A stretch of DNA of 64,000 bases from assembly GCA_964548225.1 (NCBI GenBank), contig CAZJQP010000018.1, forward strand, positions 1 to 64,000. The letters are read 5' to 3'. This DNA is from CALMEH01 sp964548225. GTDB lineage: Bacteria > Acidobacteriota > Blastocatellia > Pyrinomonadales > Pyrinomonadaceae. Under the pieces are notes generated by a model. It was not told the DNA's origin. It saw only the letters and a program-made list of their open reading frames with translations, and did no database searches. Shown here one piece after another: positions 8,291 through 16,368 of this stretch (positions are counted from its first letter, which is position 1; each line of letters opens with the position of its first letter). The position numbers and the translations under genes were made by a program.

Positions 8291-8878
8291 TTAATAGGCG
8301 ACCGACAGATAAAATCGCGTTGTATTGAAATCGTATTCGGCTTTGAGATGACAAAACAGACTGCCGTTTGTCCAATAAATATCTTTGTTTGTGCGAATTT
8401 TCTTGCCGACTTTCGGAAATTTTGCCGTGCCGTTTCCGTTGGGACTGATTTCTAAAATATCGTGGTTATTCGACGAATTTTTTAGTTTATCCGTGAGTTC
8501 CGTTTCGATTTTTGCGATTTGATTTTCCGCCGTTTTGGAATCGGGGAAATTTATTATCCGAAGTTTTAATTCGTCAGGCTTATAACTGCTAAACATCGGC
8601 AAAATCTGCACATAATCAACCTCAATCGCTTCCACCGCGCCTTCAAAATTTATTTTTTTGAAGCCTTCTCGCCTAAATTTAGCACTTCCTTTGACCGGAA
8701 CTTTTTCGGTAATCAACTGCTCCAAAGAGCTTTGATACGGATTAAAAACTTTTGCGTCAAATTCCGTTTTGGAAGTTACTTCATCCGAACAAGAACGACA
8801 CGCCAAAGCAAAAATCAGCAGGAAAAAGATTGAAACTTTTGAATTGTTGAAATTTAAGTTTGAGAAATTTTCCCGCAT
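8291..8878 (-). CDS. lipoprotein-like secreted protein, unknown
   Basis: 195 aa. The N-terminal hydrophobic segment (SIFFLLIFALACRSC) ends at a Cys that fits a lipobox (FALAC). The mature part includes VKGSAKFRREGFKKINFEGAV, a repeated hydrophobic/acidic pattern and KTAENQIAKIETEL, with no catalytic motif I can name. GGCGGAG lies nine bases before the ATG. It is the second gene of the minus-strand run and shares direction and close spacing with its neighbours. Confidence 0.65.
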   Translation of the reverse strand: MRENFSNLNFNNSKVSIFFLLIFALACRSCSDEVTSKTEFDAKVFNPYQSSLEQLITEKVPVKGSAKFRREGFKKINFEGAVEAIEVDYVQILPMFSSYKPDELKLRIINFPDSKTAENQIAKIETELTDKLKNSSNNHDILEISPNGNGTAKFPKVGKKIRTNKDIYWTNGSLFCHLKAEYDFNTTRFYLSVAY

Positions 8879-8923
8879 TTATAAATCTCCGCCAGCCGGC
8901 AAATTTTTCGAAATAAATCCAAA

Positions 8924-9382
8924 TCAAACTCTGTCAATGTCAACCAAAATCCAATTCTCCTTTACTTTGGCAAACGCAAAAATCAGGTTTTTAGAACTTC
9001 CTTTTACTTCCCAAGCCGTAACTGTATTTTTCTTGCTGGACTTGATGAAGTTTAGGTCGCTGCCAATCATTTGAACTATTTCGCGGCAAGTTCCTTCGAC
9101 TTTGGCTTTGTCGGTTTCATAATCAAGCGAGCCTTTTCGCATCGTTTCGTCTTTGCTTGCTTTCATATCCGCCATATAAGTTGCGGCTTTTTTGTATTCG
9201 CTGTTTTTACAGTAGTCAAAAAGTTCGGAAATTCTCTGTTTGACAATTTCTTCATCAGTCCCTTTGTAGTCGGAATTTGTTTTCGTGTCTTTGTTTTCCG
9301 AACTTTTTAGACCAAATTTTTCCGTTAAATTACAAAAACTTAAAGTCATACAAACCGTTAAAAAAGCGGCTAGTGCATTCAT
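8924..9382 (-). CDS. small lipoprotein heading the minus-strand run
   Basis: 152 aa. A short signal ends in MTLSFC (Cys about 17), a possible lipobox. A charged linker (SSENKDTKTNSDYKG) leads to a helical part (VKQRISELFDYCKNSEYKKAATYM) and a final strand (TVTAWEVKGSS...WILVDIDRV) typical of NTF2/DUF4878-like small domains; this assignment is tentative. The ribosome site GAGGAGAG is strong. An ECF-type promoter motif (9428-9459) ends 45 bases upstream, so this is probably the first gene of the run. Confidence 0.7.
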   Translation of the reverse strand: MNALAAFLTVCMTLSFCNLTEKFGLKSSENKDTKTNSDYKGTDEEIVKQRISELFDYCKNSEYKKAATYMADMKASKDETMRKGSLDYETDKAKVEGTCREIVQMIGSDLNFIKSSKKNTVTAWEVKGSSKNLIFAFAKVKENWILVDIDRV

Positions 9383-9427
9383 AATTTTCTCTCCTCAAAA
9401 TTTTTCAATAGAAATAGCTTTCATTTA

Positions 9428-9459
9428 CTAACGCAGAAAAAATGCGCGGAGAGGTTCAA
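9428..9459 (-). promoter_or_regulatory. ECF-type promoter candidate for the 8924-9382 gene
   Basis: Minus-strand blocks TTGAACCTC and GCGTTAG are separated by 16 bases and embedded in TTTTCTGCGTTAGTAAATGA. With the plus-strand copy at 9468-9499 it makes a large inverted repeat (about 9421-9507), i.e. two divergent promoters back to back. The block order and spacing equal those at 8028-8059. Confidence 0.62.
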
Positions 9460-9467
9460 GATTTTTT

Positions 9468-9499
9468 TTGAGCCTCTTTCACGAAATTTTCTGCGTTAG
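9468..9499 (+). promoter_or_regulatory. ECF-type promoter candidate for the 9529 secreted protein
   Basis: Plus-strand TTGAGCCTC, 16 bases, GCGTTAG. It ends 29 bases before the ATG at 9529, a usual leader length that also leaves room for the GGAGG ribosome site at about 9516-9521. It is the third copy of the motif in 1.5 kb. Confidence 0.62.
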
Positions 9500-9528
9500 T
9501 AAATGAATGGATTTATGGAGGAAAAACT

Positions 9529-9894
9529 ATGAAAAAAATTAATATGATTAAATTTTTGGCAATCAAAGCCTTTGCGGTTTTGATGATGGCGGCAATGTTC
9601 AGCGAAACTTCGTTTTCGCAAACGCGGATTCGGTTTGCGCGTGGCGCGTCTTCGGCAACTGTTTCGGGAAGTTTGAGCGCGGGCGGAAGCCGCAGTTACA
9701 TTTTGGGCGCACGCGCCGGACAAACAATGACGGTCAGCGTAAGTTCAAGAAATGGCGCGGTTTCCGTTGATGTCGGCGGCAACAACGTCGGCACGGGCGA
9801 CAGTTTTCAGCTTCGCTCGACGGACGATTACATCATCACCGTTGAAAACGACGGCGGCGCAACAAGTTATTCGCTTTATGTGGCGATTCGTTAG
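9529..9894 (+). CDS. small secreted beta-rich protein (PPC-like / g-type lysozyme inhibitor-like)
   Basis: 121 aa with a signal peptide (about 1-31, ending SETSFSQ). The mature protein reads RIRFARGASSATVSGSLSAG, then SYILGARAGQTMTVSVSS and YIITVENDGGATSYSLYVAIR. This layout, with the RA(G)GQ(T)M strand, is seen in small domains often annotated as inhibitor of g-type lysozyme or as bacterial pre-peptidase C-terminal-like beta sandwiches; that is recognition by pattern only. An ECF-type promoter motif and a strong ribosome site precede it. Its stop overlaps the stop of the convergent ECF sigma gene by four bases, so the two are tightly linked. Confidence 0.7.
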   Translation: MKKINMIKFLAIKAFAVLMMAAMFSETSFSQTRIRFARGASSATVSGSLSAGGSRSYILGARAGQTMTVSVSSRNGAVSVDVGGNNVGTGDSFQLRSTDDYIITVENDGGATSYSLYVAIR

Positions 9895-10460
9895 GCTGAT
9901 TTGCGGGAAAGTTCGCGTAAAAGCCAACTTTTGGCGGTTGACCATTCGCGTTTGACGCTCGAAACCGAAGTTTTCATAACTTCCGAAACTTCTTCGTTGG
10001 TCAAACCGCCAAAAAATTTCATCTCGATGATTTGGCAAAGCTCGGAGTCAAATTCGTTTAATTTTTCCAACGCTTCGTTGAGCGCGAGAATGTCCAAATT
10101 GCGGTCTTCGCAGAAAGCCAAAGCCTCGTCGAGTTCGACCTTTTGCGCGTCCGCACCGCCGCGTTTTTGCGCTTGCTTTGTTTCGGCGTGATTGACCAAC
10201 ACGCGCCGCATCATTTTGGCGGCAATCGCAAAAAAATGTGAGCGGTTTTGCCACGAAACTGCCTGCTGTTCAGTCAGACGAATAAATGCTTCGTGAACCA
10301 ACGCAGTCGGCTGTAAAGTGTTGTCGGCAGATTCTTTACGCAGATAATTTCGCGCAATTCGGCGCAGTTCGTCATAAACCAACGGCATCAAATCGTCTAA
10401 AGCCTTCTCGTTGCCGCCGCTCCATTCGGACAATAATTGCGTAACCGATTTTCTCTCCAT
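9891..10460 (-). CDS. ECF RNA polymerase sigma factor (TIGR02999-like)
   Basis: 189 aa. It begins SVTQLLSEWSGGNEKALDDLMPLVYDELRRIA, followed by ADNTLQPTALVHEAFIRL and RSHFFAIAAKMMRRVLVNHA, the region 2 signature of the TIGR02999/ECF-X6 sigma group common in Acidobacteriota and Planctomycetes. Region 4 (CQIIEMKFFGGLTNEEVSEVMKTSVSSVKREWSTAKSWLLREL) carries the helix-turn-helix. No anti-sigma gene adjoins it; in this group regulation is often tied to Ser/Thr kinases, and one ends the neighbouring lipoprotein run. The start lies 22 bases from an inverted-repeat element that must hold or abut its promoter. Confidence 0.9.
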   Translation of the reverse strand: MERKSVTQLLSEWSGGNEKALDDLMPLVYDELRRIARNYLRKESADNTLQPTALVHEAFIRLTEQQAVSWQNRSHFFAIAAKMMRRVLVNHAETKQAQKRGGADAQKVELDEALAFCEDRNLDILALNEALEKLNEFDSELCQIIEMKFFGGLTNEEVSEVMKTSVSSVKREWSTAKSWLLRELSRKSA

Positions 10461-10482
10461 TTTTTTTTCGATGTGAGAGAAC

Positions 10483-10668
10483 TTTGATTTAACTGAAGTC
10501 TGTGCAAATTAAAGTATTTGTATTTGCGACAATCAACTAAACGAAATAATTGAAAATTGATAATTGCGCTTGCCCTTGCGATACAATTATCAAATTTCAA
10601 TTATCAATTATCAATTATTTCAGCAGTTTTTTTGATTTCTAATTTGCACAGGCTTTAGTTAAATCAAA
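10483..10668. repeat. 186-bp inverted-repeat element between ECF sigma and pgi genes
   Basis: Arms of 28 bp (10483-10510 and 10641-10668, TTTGATTTAACT...) match at 26 of 28 positions. A second, AT-rich inverted repeat (AATAATTGAAAATTG at about 10546, and its complement at about 10591-10620) is nested inside. The right arm covers the last codons of pgi. The structure suits a MITE-like element; alternatively it is the combined terminator and upstream region of the two minus-strand genes. Confidence 0.6.
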
Positions 10669-12335
10669 TCCGCCAAATATTCAAGTCCGCTTTTCACATC
10701 CGCGCCCAAATGAACGCGCAAAGCTCGCCGATTTCTGTCAAGCAAAACCTGAAAATCGCCACGCGCCTGTGCCGCTTTGACCACGCCGAAAGTGTATTTT
10801 TGTTCCGGCACGGCAAAATCTTCCGCGTCGTCCGAAGTGATTTGCAGAAAAACTCCGTTATTTGCGCCGCCTTTGTAGGCTTGTCCCGTCGAATGAAGGA
10901 AACGCGGACCGAAACCGAGACAGGTTGCAGATTTGTAATTCGCTAAGACTTTATGGCGGATTTTTTGCAAAATAACTTCGTTTTCGTGATTCATTTCGAT
11001 ATATGCAAGAAGCGCGAAATAATCGTTTTCTTTGATTCGCGCAAAATGTGCTTTCAGATAATTTGCCAGAGATTTTTCGTCAATAATCGCGTCCAATTCG
11101 CCCGCATTTCTTTCATCGGAAAAAAGTTTAATGTCGTCCGACTCAAAAAATGGCGTTTCCTCCGGCAATGCGCCCGTCTGTTCGTATTCTTCGGTGATTT
11201 TCCGCGCTTCGATTTTGGCTGATTCAACGTCGGGCTGATTAAACGGATTGATTTTCATAATCGCGCCCGCAACCGCCGTCGCAAATTCCCAGCGGAAAAA
11301 TTCTTGTCCGAGATTTTTTATGTCCGCAAGTTCAATTCTAACAACAGGTTGACCTTGTTTTTCGAGCTTGTAAATGTCCTGCAATTCGGTCGCGTGTTGA
11401 AGTGTCAAATAAACAAAAACGCGGTCGTTGCCGTAATTTTCCTGAACGCCTTCGCGGTCAATCGGAAGTATCGAAACGCCGTTTTTGCCCGTGCTTTCGG
11501 CGATAAGTTGCTCAAACCACGCCCCCAAATCATAAATTTCGGGCGAAATTAAAATCGTTAATTTATCGCGCCCCAAAGCGTGGCAAACGCCCAAAATAGT
11601 TCCCAAAATCGCACCGGGATTTTCGCTTGGAACTTGCGATTTACAGGCGCGAACCATTTCAAATGCACGACGCAAAAAATCTTCCGTGTCCAAACCCATC
11701 GCCGCCGCCGCCGCCATTCCAAACGGCGAAAGTGCCGAAAATCTGCCGCCGATTTCGGGATTTCCGAAAAAGATTTTTCTGAAATTGTCGCTTTCCGCCG
11801 TCGCTTGCATTTTCGAGTTCGGGTCGGTAATGGCGACAAACTGCCGTCCGGCGTTCTCGCGTCCGACTTTTTCCGCGATGCGCTCGAAAAAATACTGTTT
11901 GAAACAATTCGGTTCGAGCGTCGAGCCGGATTTTGAAGCGACAATAAAAAGCGTTTTTTCCAAATCCAATTTCGCCTCAAGCGTCTTGATTTGCGCCGGA
12001 ACGGTCGAATCCAAAACGTGAAAATTGCGCTTGTCAAAAGTTATCGAAAGCACTTCGGGGCAAAGCGACGAGCCGCCCATTCCCATCAGCAAAACGTCCG
12101 TAAAATCGGACATTTTCACGTCTAATGAAAAATCTTTGTATTCCTGAACTTTCGCCGATTCAGCTTCCACAGAATCAAGCCAGCCGAGCCATTTCGCTTC
12201 GTCGTCATTTGTCCAAACGCTCGCGTCTTTCGTCCAGATGCGAAAGATTTTATTTTCCTCTTGCCATTCGTCAAAACATTCGCGGACAGCACGTTCCAAA
12301 TCTTCGGGCAATGAATAGGTTAATGAATTGAACAT
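10659..12335 (-). CDS. pgi: glucose-6-phosphate isomerase
   Basis: 558 aa, interconverting glucose-6-phosphate and fructose-6-phosphate in the cytoplasm. The sugar-phosphate binding motif SKSGSTLEPN and the late LHSTGQAYKGGANNGVFLQIT block are present; the latter resembles the Pgi half of bifunctional transaldolase/Pgi enzymes, but no transaldolase domain is attached. Length is normal. It is a single gene on the minus strand; the next gene downstream is the ECF sigma gene across a 198-base gap that holds an inverted-repeat element. The C-terminal codons fall inside the right arm of that element. Confidence 0.9.
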   Translation of the reverse strand: MFNSLTYSLPEDLERAVRECFDEWQEENKIFRIWTKDASVWTNDDEAKWLGWLDSVEAESAKVQEYKDFSLDVKMSDFTDVLLMGMGGSSLCPEVLSITFDKRNFHVLDSTVPAQIKTLEAKLDLEKTLFIVASKSGSTLEPNCFKQYFFERIAEKVGRENAGRQFVAITDPNSKMQATAESDNFRKIFFGNPEIGGRFSALSPFGMAAAAAMGLDTEDFLRRAFEMVRACKSQVPSENPGAILGTILGVCHALGRDKLTILISPEIYDLGAWFEQLIAESTGKNGVSILPIDREGVQENYGNDRVFVYLTLQHATELQDIYKLEKQGQPVVRIELADIKNLGQEFFRWEFATAVAGAIMKINPFNQPDVESAKIEARKITEEYEQTGALPEETPFFESDDIKLFSDERNAGELDAIIDEKSLANYLKAHFARIKENDYFALLAYIEMNHENEVILQKIRHKVLANYKSATCLGFGPRFLHSTGQAYKGGANNGVFLQITSDDAEDFAVPEQKYTFGVVKAAQARGDFQVLLDRNRRALRVHLGADVKSGLEYLADLI

Positions 12336-12462
12336 AAATTTTCTTTACAGATTACCATAAAAATCGGTTTGCCGAGCAAAAACAGCAAGATTTTTAAAGA
12401 AAAAAATTACACCGCAATTTTCGGATAGATTCCGTTTTTTATATCGCATAAAATCGTAGAGT

Positions 12463-13494
12463 ATGGAAACGGAAATTTATTGGAAAGCAGTTCAAAATAA
12501 CGACGCGAGATTTAACGGCGCGTTTGTTTATGGCGTAAATTCGACGGGAATTTATTGCAAGCCTTCGTGTTCTTCACGTTTGCCGAAACGTGAAAATGTA
12601 AAGTTTTTTGCAGACTTTGAAATTGCTGAAAACAAAGGTTTTCGTCCTTGTTTGCGATGCAAACCGCAAAGCGAAAGCGCAAATCCGCAAACGGAAATCG
12701 TGCTTCGGGCGTGTGAGATTTTAGAAACGGAAGAACAAATTTCGCTCGAAGATTTGAGTGCGGAATTAAACTTGAGCGCGACACATTTACAGAAAGTTTT
12801 CAAAGAAATTATCGGCGTTTCGCCTAAAAAGTTTGCGGAAATGAAGCGTTTGGAAAAATTCAAAAACGAAATTAAAAAGGGAAGTGATGTAACAAATGCG
12901 ATGTATGAAGCCGGATTTAATTCGTCGAGTCGCTTATATGAAAACGTCGCGGAAAAGCTCGGAATGACTCCGAAAGTTTATGCGAAAAAAGGCAAAAATA
13001 TGATGATAAATTACACAATTACGGATTGCGATTTAGGAAAATTACTCGTTGCACGAACCGAAAAAGGCATTTGCGCGGTTACATTCGGCGACGATGAAAA
13101 AACTCTGGCGGAAAATCTGTTCAACGAATACGAACAAGCGGAAATCACGGAAAACGACACGAATTTGAAAGATTACGTCAAAGCGATTTTGGCAAATCTC
13201 AAAGGCGCAAACAAAACTTTAGATTTACCTTTAGACTTGCAAGCAACGGCGTTTCAAATGCGTGTTTGGGAGATTTTGCGAAAAATTCCGTTTGGCGAAA
13301 CGATTTCCTATTCAGACGTAGCCACGCAAATCGGCAACAAAAATGCCGTCCGCGCCGTTGCCACAGCTTGCGCGTCAAACCGCGTTGCGCTTGTTATTCC
13401 GTGTCATCGCGTTGTCGGAAAAAGCGGGAATTTGAGCGGTTATCGTTGGGGCATCGAGCGCAAAAAGCAAATTTTGGAAAACGAAAAAAGATGA
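12463..13494 (+). CDS. ada: Ada: DNA alkylation response activator and O6-methylguanine-DNA methyltransferase
   Basis: 343 aa with the three expected parts: an N-terminal Zn/methyl-acceptor domain (C32, C36, C63, C66), an AraC-type helix-turn-helix (about 75-170), and a C-terminal methyltransferase with the active-site PCHRV (C314) and the GxxSYxxVA-like block FGETISYSDVA. It repairs methylphosphotriesters and O6-methylguanine and, once methylated at the N-terminal domain, activates transcription. The first acceptor cysteine context is YCKPSCSSRLPKRENV, standard for the family. A DUF1203 gene follows after 17 bases with its own ribosome site. Confidence 0.92.
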   Translation: METEIYWKAVQNNDARFNGAFVYGVNSTGIYCKPSCSSRLPKRENVKFFADFEIAENKGFRPCLRCKPQSESANPQTEIVLRACEILETEEQISLEDLSAELNLSATHLQKVFKEIIGVSPKKFAEMKRLEKFKNEIKKGSDVTNAMYEAGFNSSSRLYENVAEKLGMTPKVYAKKGKNMMINYTITDCDLGKLLVARTEKGICAVTFGDDEKTLAENLFNEYEQAEITENDTNLKDYVKAILANLKGANKTLDLPLDLQATAFQMRVWEILRKIPFGETISYSDVATQIGNKNAVRAVATACASNRVALVIPCHRVVGKSGNLSGYRWGIERKKQILENEKR

Positions 13495-13511
13495 ATAAAA
13501 GAGGTGAGTAT

Positions 13512-13973
13512 ATGAACTACAAAATTGTTCCGATTTCAACGGAAATAGCTGAAAGTGTGCGAAAAAATATGAAGGCAGTGCAATATAATCATCCGGCATT
13601 TGTTGAAATTGCCAAAGGTTACGGTCCGTGTCGGCAATGTCTGAAAAAATTCAGAGAAGATAAAGAAAACAGAATTCTTTTTACCTATAATGCTTTTGAA
13701 AATTTGTCGGATTTACCGCTTCCGAGTCCTGTTTTTATTCACGAAAACGAATGTGAGTCTTTTGACGAATACGGATTTCCGCCCGAATTAATTAATTTAC
13801 CTTTGCTTTTTGAAGGTTATGGAAGCAACAGTCAACTTGTGAAAAGAGAATCAGTAAAAAAAGATAAAATCGAGAGTCAAATTGCTGAAATTTTCAAGCT
13901 GTCGGAAGTGAACTACATTCACATTCGCAACGCCGAAGCAGGTTGTTTTGTGGCAAGAATCGAGCGTGTCTAA
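13512..13973 (+). CDS. DUF1203 family protein
   Basis: 153 aa. The start at 13512 has the ribosome site GAGGTGAG (13501-13508); an in-frame ATG at 13491 overlaps the ada stop and has none. The protein has the DUF1203 pattern: a basic N-terminus, GYGPCRQCLKKF, then a central ILFTYNAF...PSPVFIHENEC and a C-terminal VNYIHIRNAEAGCFVARIERV. The biochemical role of the family is unknown. Its position right after ada suggests, but does not prove, co-expression under alkylation stress. Confidence 0.75.
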   Translation: MNYKIVPISTEIAESVRKNMKAVQYNHPAFVEIAKGYGPCRQCLKKFREDKENRILFTYNAFENLSDLPLPSPVFIHENECESFDEYGFPPELINLPLLFEGYGSNSQLVKRESVKKDKIESQIAEIFKLSEVNYIHIRNAEAGCFVARIERV

Positions 13974-14018
13974 AAAAACGGACTTTCAAATTTCCCAAAT
14001 GGTATGTAAAATCGGCGT

Positions 14019-15416
14019 ATGAAAATATTGCCGATTTTTATTTTGCTTGTCGTTTTTAATTCGATTGCGGTTGCCCGAAATTGTCTCGAAACCGCAAAAA
14101 CGGTTGCACCTGTGATTAGCGAAAATGCGCGAAAAATCTATCTTGAAAAACTTGCCGAAGCGATTGAAAATTATCAAACAAATCCGCGCAATGCAGAGGC
14201 GATCATCTGGCTCGGACGGCGCACGGCTTATCTCGGAAATTACAAAGAAGCAATAAAAATCTTTACGACAGGCGCGGAAAATTTCCCGAAAGATGCACGT
14301 TTTTATCGCCATCGCGGACATCGTTTTATCACGATTCGATGTTTTGATGATGCGATAAAAGATTTTGAGCTTGCGGCAAAATTAACAAAAGGCAAAGCGG
14401 ACGAAATTGAGCCGGACGGACTTCCAAATGCACGAAACATTCCGACTTCGACACTGCAATCGAACATTTTTTATCATCTCGGTTTGGCTTATTATCTCAA
14501 AGGCGATTTTCAAAATGCGCTGAAAGCCTATCAAAGTTGCGAAAAAGTATCGAAAAACCCTGATATGCTCGTCGCAACAAAGCATTGGCTTTATATGACT
14601 TTGCGGCGAATGAATAAGCCAAAAGAAGCTGAAAAATCAATCACCGACATTGGCGATAATCTCGACATCATCGAAAACGACGACTATTACAAATTGATAA
14701 AACTCTATCAAGGCAAACTCAAGGCGGAAGATTTGATGACTGCCGATGCAAACTCTTTGAGCAATGCTTCGCTCGGTTACGGCGTGGGAAATTGGTTTTT
14801 ATACAACGGCGAAAAAGAAAAAGCCGCGAAAATTTTCAGTCAAATAACATCTGGCAATCAATGGGCAAGTTTCGGTTTTATCGCGGCAGAAGCCGAAAAA
14901 ATGCAAATCAGCCAAAGCGCGATTTTCTGGTCGGAACTCGAAAAATTATGCGGCAAAGCGTATGAAGGAACTGTCATAAACGCGCCTGCTGACGACACGA
15001 CCTTTAAAGATAAAAAACTCGTGATGCACGTCCGTTCTTGCGAAAAAGACCGCATCCGAATTCCGTTTTTCGTCGGCGCGGACAAATCGCGGACTTGGGT
15101 TTTGACTCGTCAAAACGATCGCATTTTGCTCAAACACGACCATCGCCACGAAGACGGAAAACCCGATGCAGTTACGATGTATGGCGGATTGACAACCAAC
15201 GAAGGCTCGGCAACGCGCCAAATGTTTCCCGCCGACCAAGAAACCGTCAAAGTCATCGCCGCCGCCGCAAGCAACGTCTGGTGGATTGATTTACAGCCCA
15301 ACGATTTTTTCGCCTACAACCTGCGCCGCGTTGGAACGGAGAGGTTTTTCAGCATCAAATTTGACTTGAAAAAAGAAATTCCCGCGCCGTCCGCGCCTTG
15401 GGGTTGGAAAGATTAG
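14019..15416 (+). CDS. exported TPR-repeat protein
   Basis: 465 aa. A signal peptide (MKILPIFILLVVFNSIAVA) is followed by a TPR region (about 45-250; e.g. AIIWLGRRTAYLGNYKEAIKIFTTGAENFPKDARFYRHRGH and FYHLGLAYYLKGDFQNALKAYQSCEK). The C-terminal third (DRIRIPFFVGADKSRTWVLTRQNDRILLKHDHRHEDGKPDAVTMYGG) forms a separate strand-rich domain that I do not recognise. The nitrilase gene starts seven bases after its stop, so the two are probably one transcript. Confidence 0.72.
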   Translation: MKILPIFILLVVFNSIAVARNCLETAKTVAPVISENARKIYLEKLAEAIENYQTNPRNAEAIIWLGRRTAYLGNYKEAIKIFTTGAENFPKDARFYRHRGHRFITIRCFDDAIKDFELAAKLTKGKADEIEPDGLPNARNIPTSTLQSNIFYHLGLAYYLKGDFQNALKAYQSCEKVSKNPDMLVATKHWLYMTLRRMNKPKEAEKSITDIGDNLDIIENDDYYKLIKLYQGKLKAEDLMTADANSLSNASLGYGVGNWFLYNGEKEKAAKIFSQITSGNQWASFGFIAAEAEKMQISQSAIFWSELEKLCGKAYEGTVINAPADDTTFKDKKLVMHVRSCEKDRIRIPFFVGADKSRTWVLTRQNDRILLKHDHRHEDGKPDAVTMYGGLTTNEGSATRQMFPADQETVKVIAAAASNVWWIDLQPNDFFAYNLRRVGTERFFSIKFDLKKEIPAPSAPWGWKD

Positions 15417-15423
15417 AAAATCT

Positions 15424-16368
15424 ATGGACAAATTAAAAATCGGACTCGCACAATTTGCGCCCGTTTGGATGAATCGCGTGAAAACGCTCGAAAAGGCTTT
15501 GAGTTATGCAATGGACGCGGCAAATCAAGATTGCGAATTGGTTATTCTCGGCGGCGAAGTGTGCGTCGGCGGTTATCCGTATTGGTTGGAATTGACGGAC
15601 GGCGCGAGATTTAATTCACAGATTCAAAAGGAAATTTTCGCGGAATATTCAAACCAAGCTGTGAACATCGAACGCGGCGATTTGCGAGATGCGTGTGATT
15701 TGGCGCGTGAAAAACGGATTGCAATTTACATCGGCATCGTCGAAAAACCTGCCGAAAGAGGCGAAAGCCTTTACGCCGCACTCGTTTTCATAGACCGCGA
15801 CGGCGAAATAAAATCAGTTCAACGCAAGCTCGTGCCGACCTACGAAGAACGCCTCGTTTGGGGTAACGGCGACGGCAACGGTTTGCGCGTTCACAATGTC
15901 GGTGCGTTCACCGTCGGCGGTTTAAATTGTTGGGAAAACTGGAATCCGCTCGCCCGTGCCGCGCTCTACGGGCAAGGCGAAGATTTCCACATCTGCGTTT
16001 TCCCCGGCGGCGTTCACAATGTTGACGTAACAAAATTCATCGCCAAAGAATCGCGCTCGTTCTGCGCTTCGGTCTGTTGCGTTATGCGCCGCGAAGATTT
16101 CCCCGAAGACACAATCCATCTTGACAAAATACTCGAAAACGCGCCCGAAATTCTCTCAACCGGCGGAACGTGCCTCGCCGCGCCCGACGGTGAATGGCTC
16201 ATCGCTCCCTTGGAAACGGAAGAAAAACTCCTCATCGCCGAAATTAATCACCAAAAAGTGCGCGAAGAACGCCAAAACCTCGACATCACCGGACACTATT
16301 CGCGCCCCGACGTTTTACAGCTAAAAGTCAATCGTGAACGGCAAAAGATTTTGAATTTAGAAGATTAG
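15424..16368 (+). CDS. nitrilase / carbon-nitrogen hydrolase
   Basis: 314 aa, the usual length for nitrilases. The Glu-Lys-Cys triad is intact: E45 (LGGEVCVGGYP), K135 (QRKLVPTYEERLVWG) and C169 (GGLNCWENWNPLAR). The GYPYW and YEERLVW segments are typical of true nitrilases and cyanide-hydrolysing relatives rather than of amidases such as NIT2. It should hydrolyse a nitrile to acid and ammonia; the substrate is unknown. It overlaps the 3' end of the convergent subtilase gene by four bases. Confidence 0.85.
   Translation: MDKLKIGLAQFAPVWMNRVKTLEKALSYAMDAANQDCELVILGGEVCVGGYPYWLELTDGARFNSQIQKEIFAEYSNQAVNIERGDLRDACDLAREKRIAIYIGIVEKPAERGESLYAALVFIDRDGEIKSVQRKLVPTYEERLVWGNGDGNGLRVHNVGAFTVGGLNCWENWNPLARAALYGQGEDFHICVFPGGVHNVDVTKFIAKESRSFCASVCCVMRREDFPEDTIHLDKILENAPEILSTGGTCLAAPDGEWLIAPLETEEKLLIAEINHQKVREERQNLDITGHYSRPDVLQLKVNRERQKILNLED

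Noticed and set aside
9421..9507. Terminator hairpin
   Set aside because: Arms are the divergent promoter motif; both flanking genes start, not end, here.
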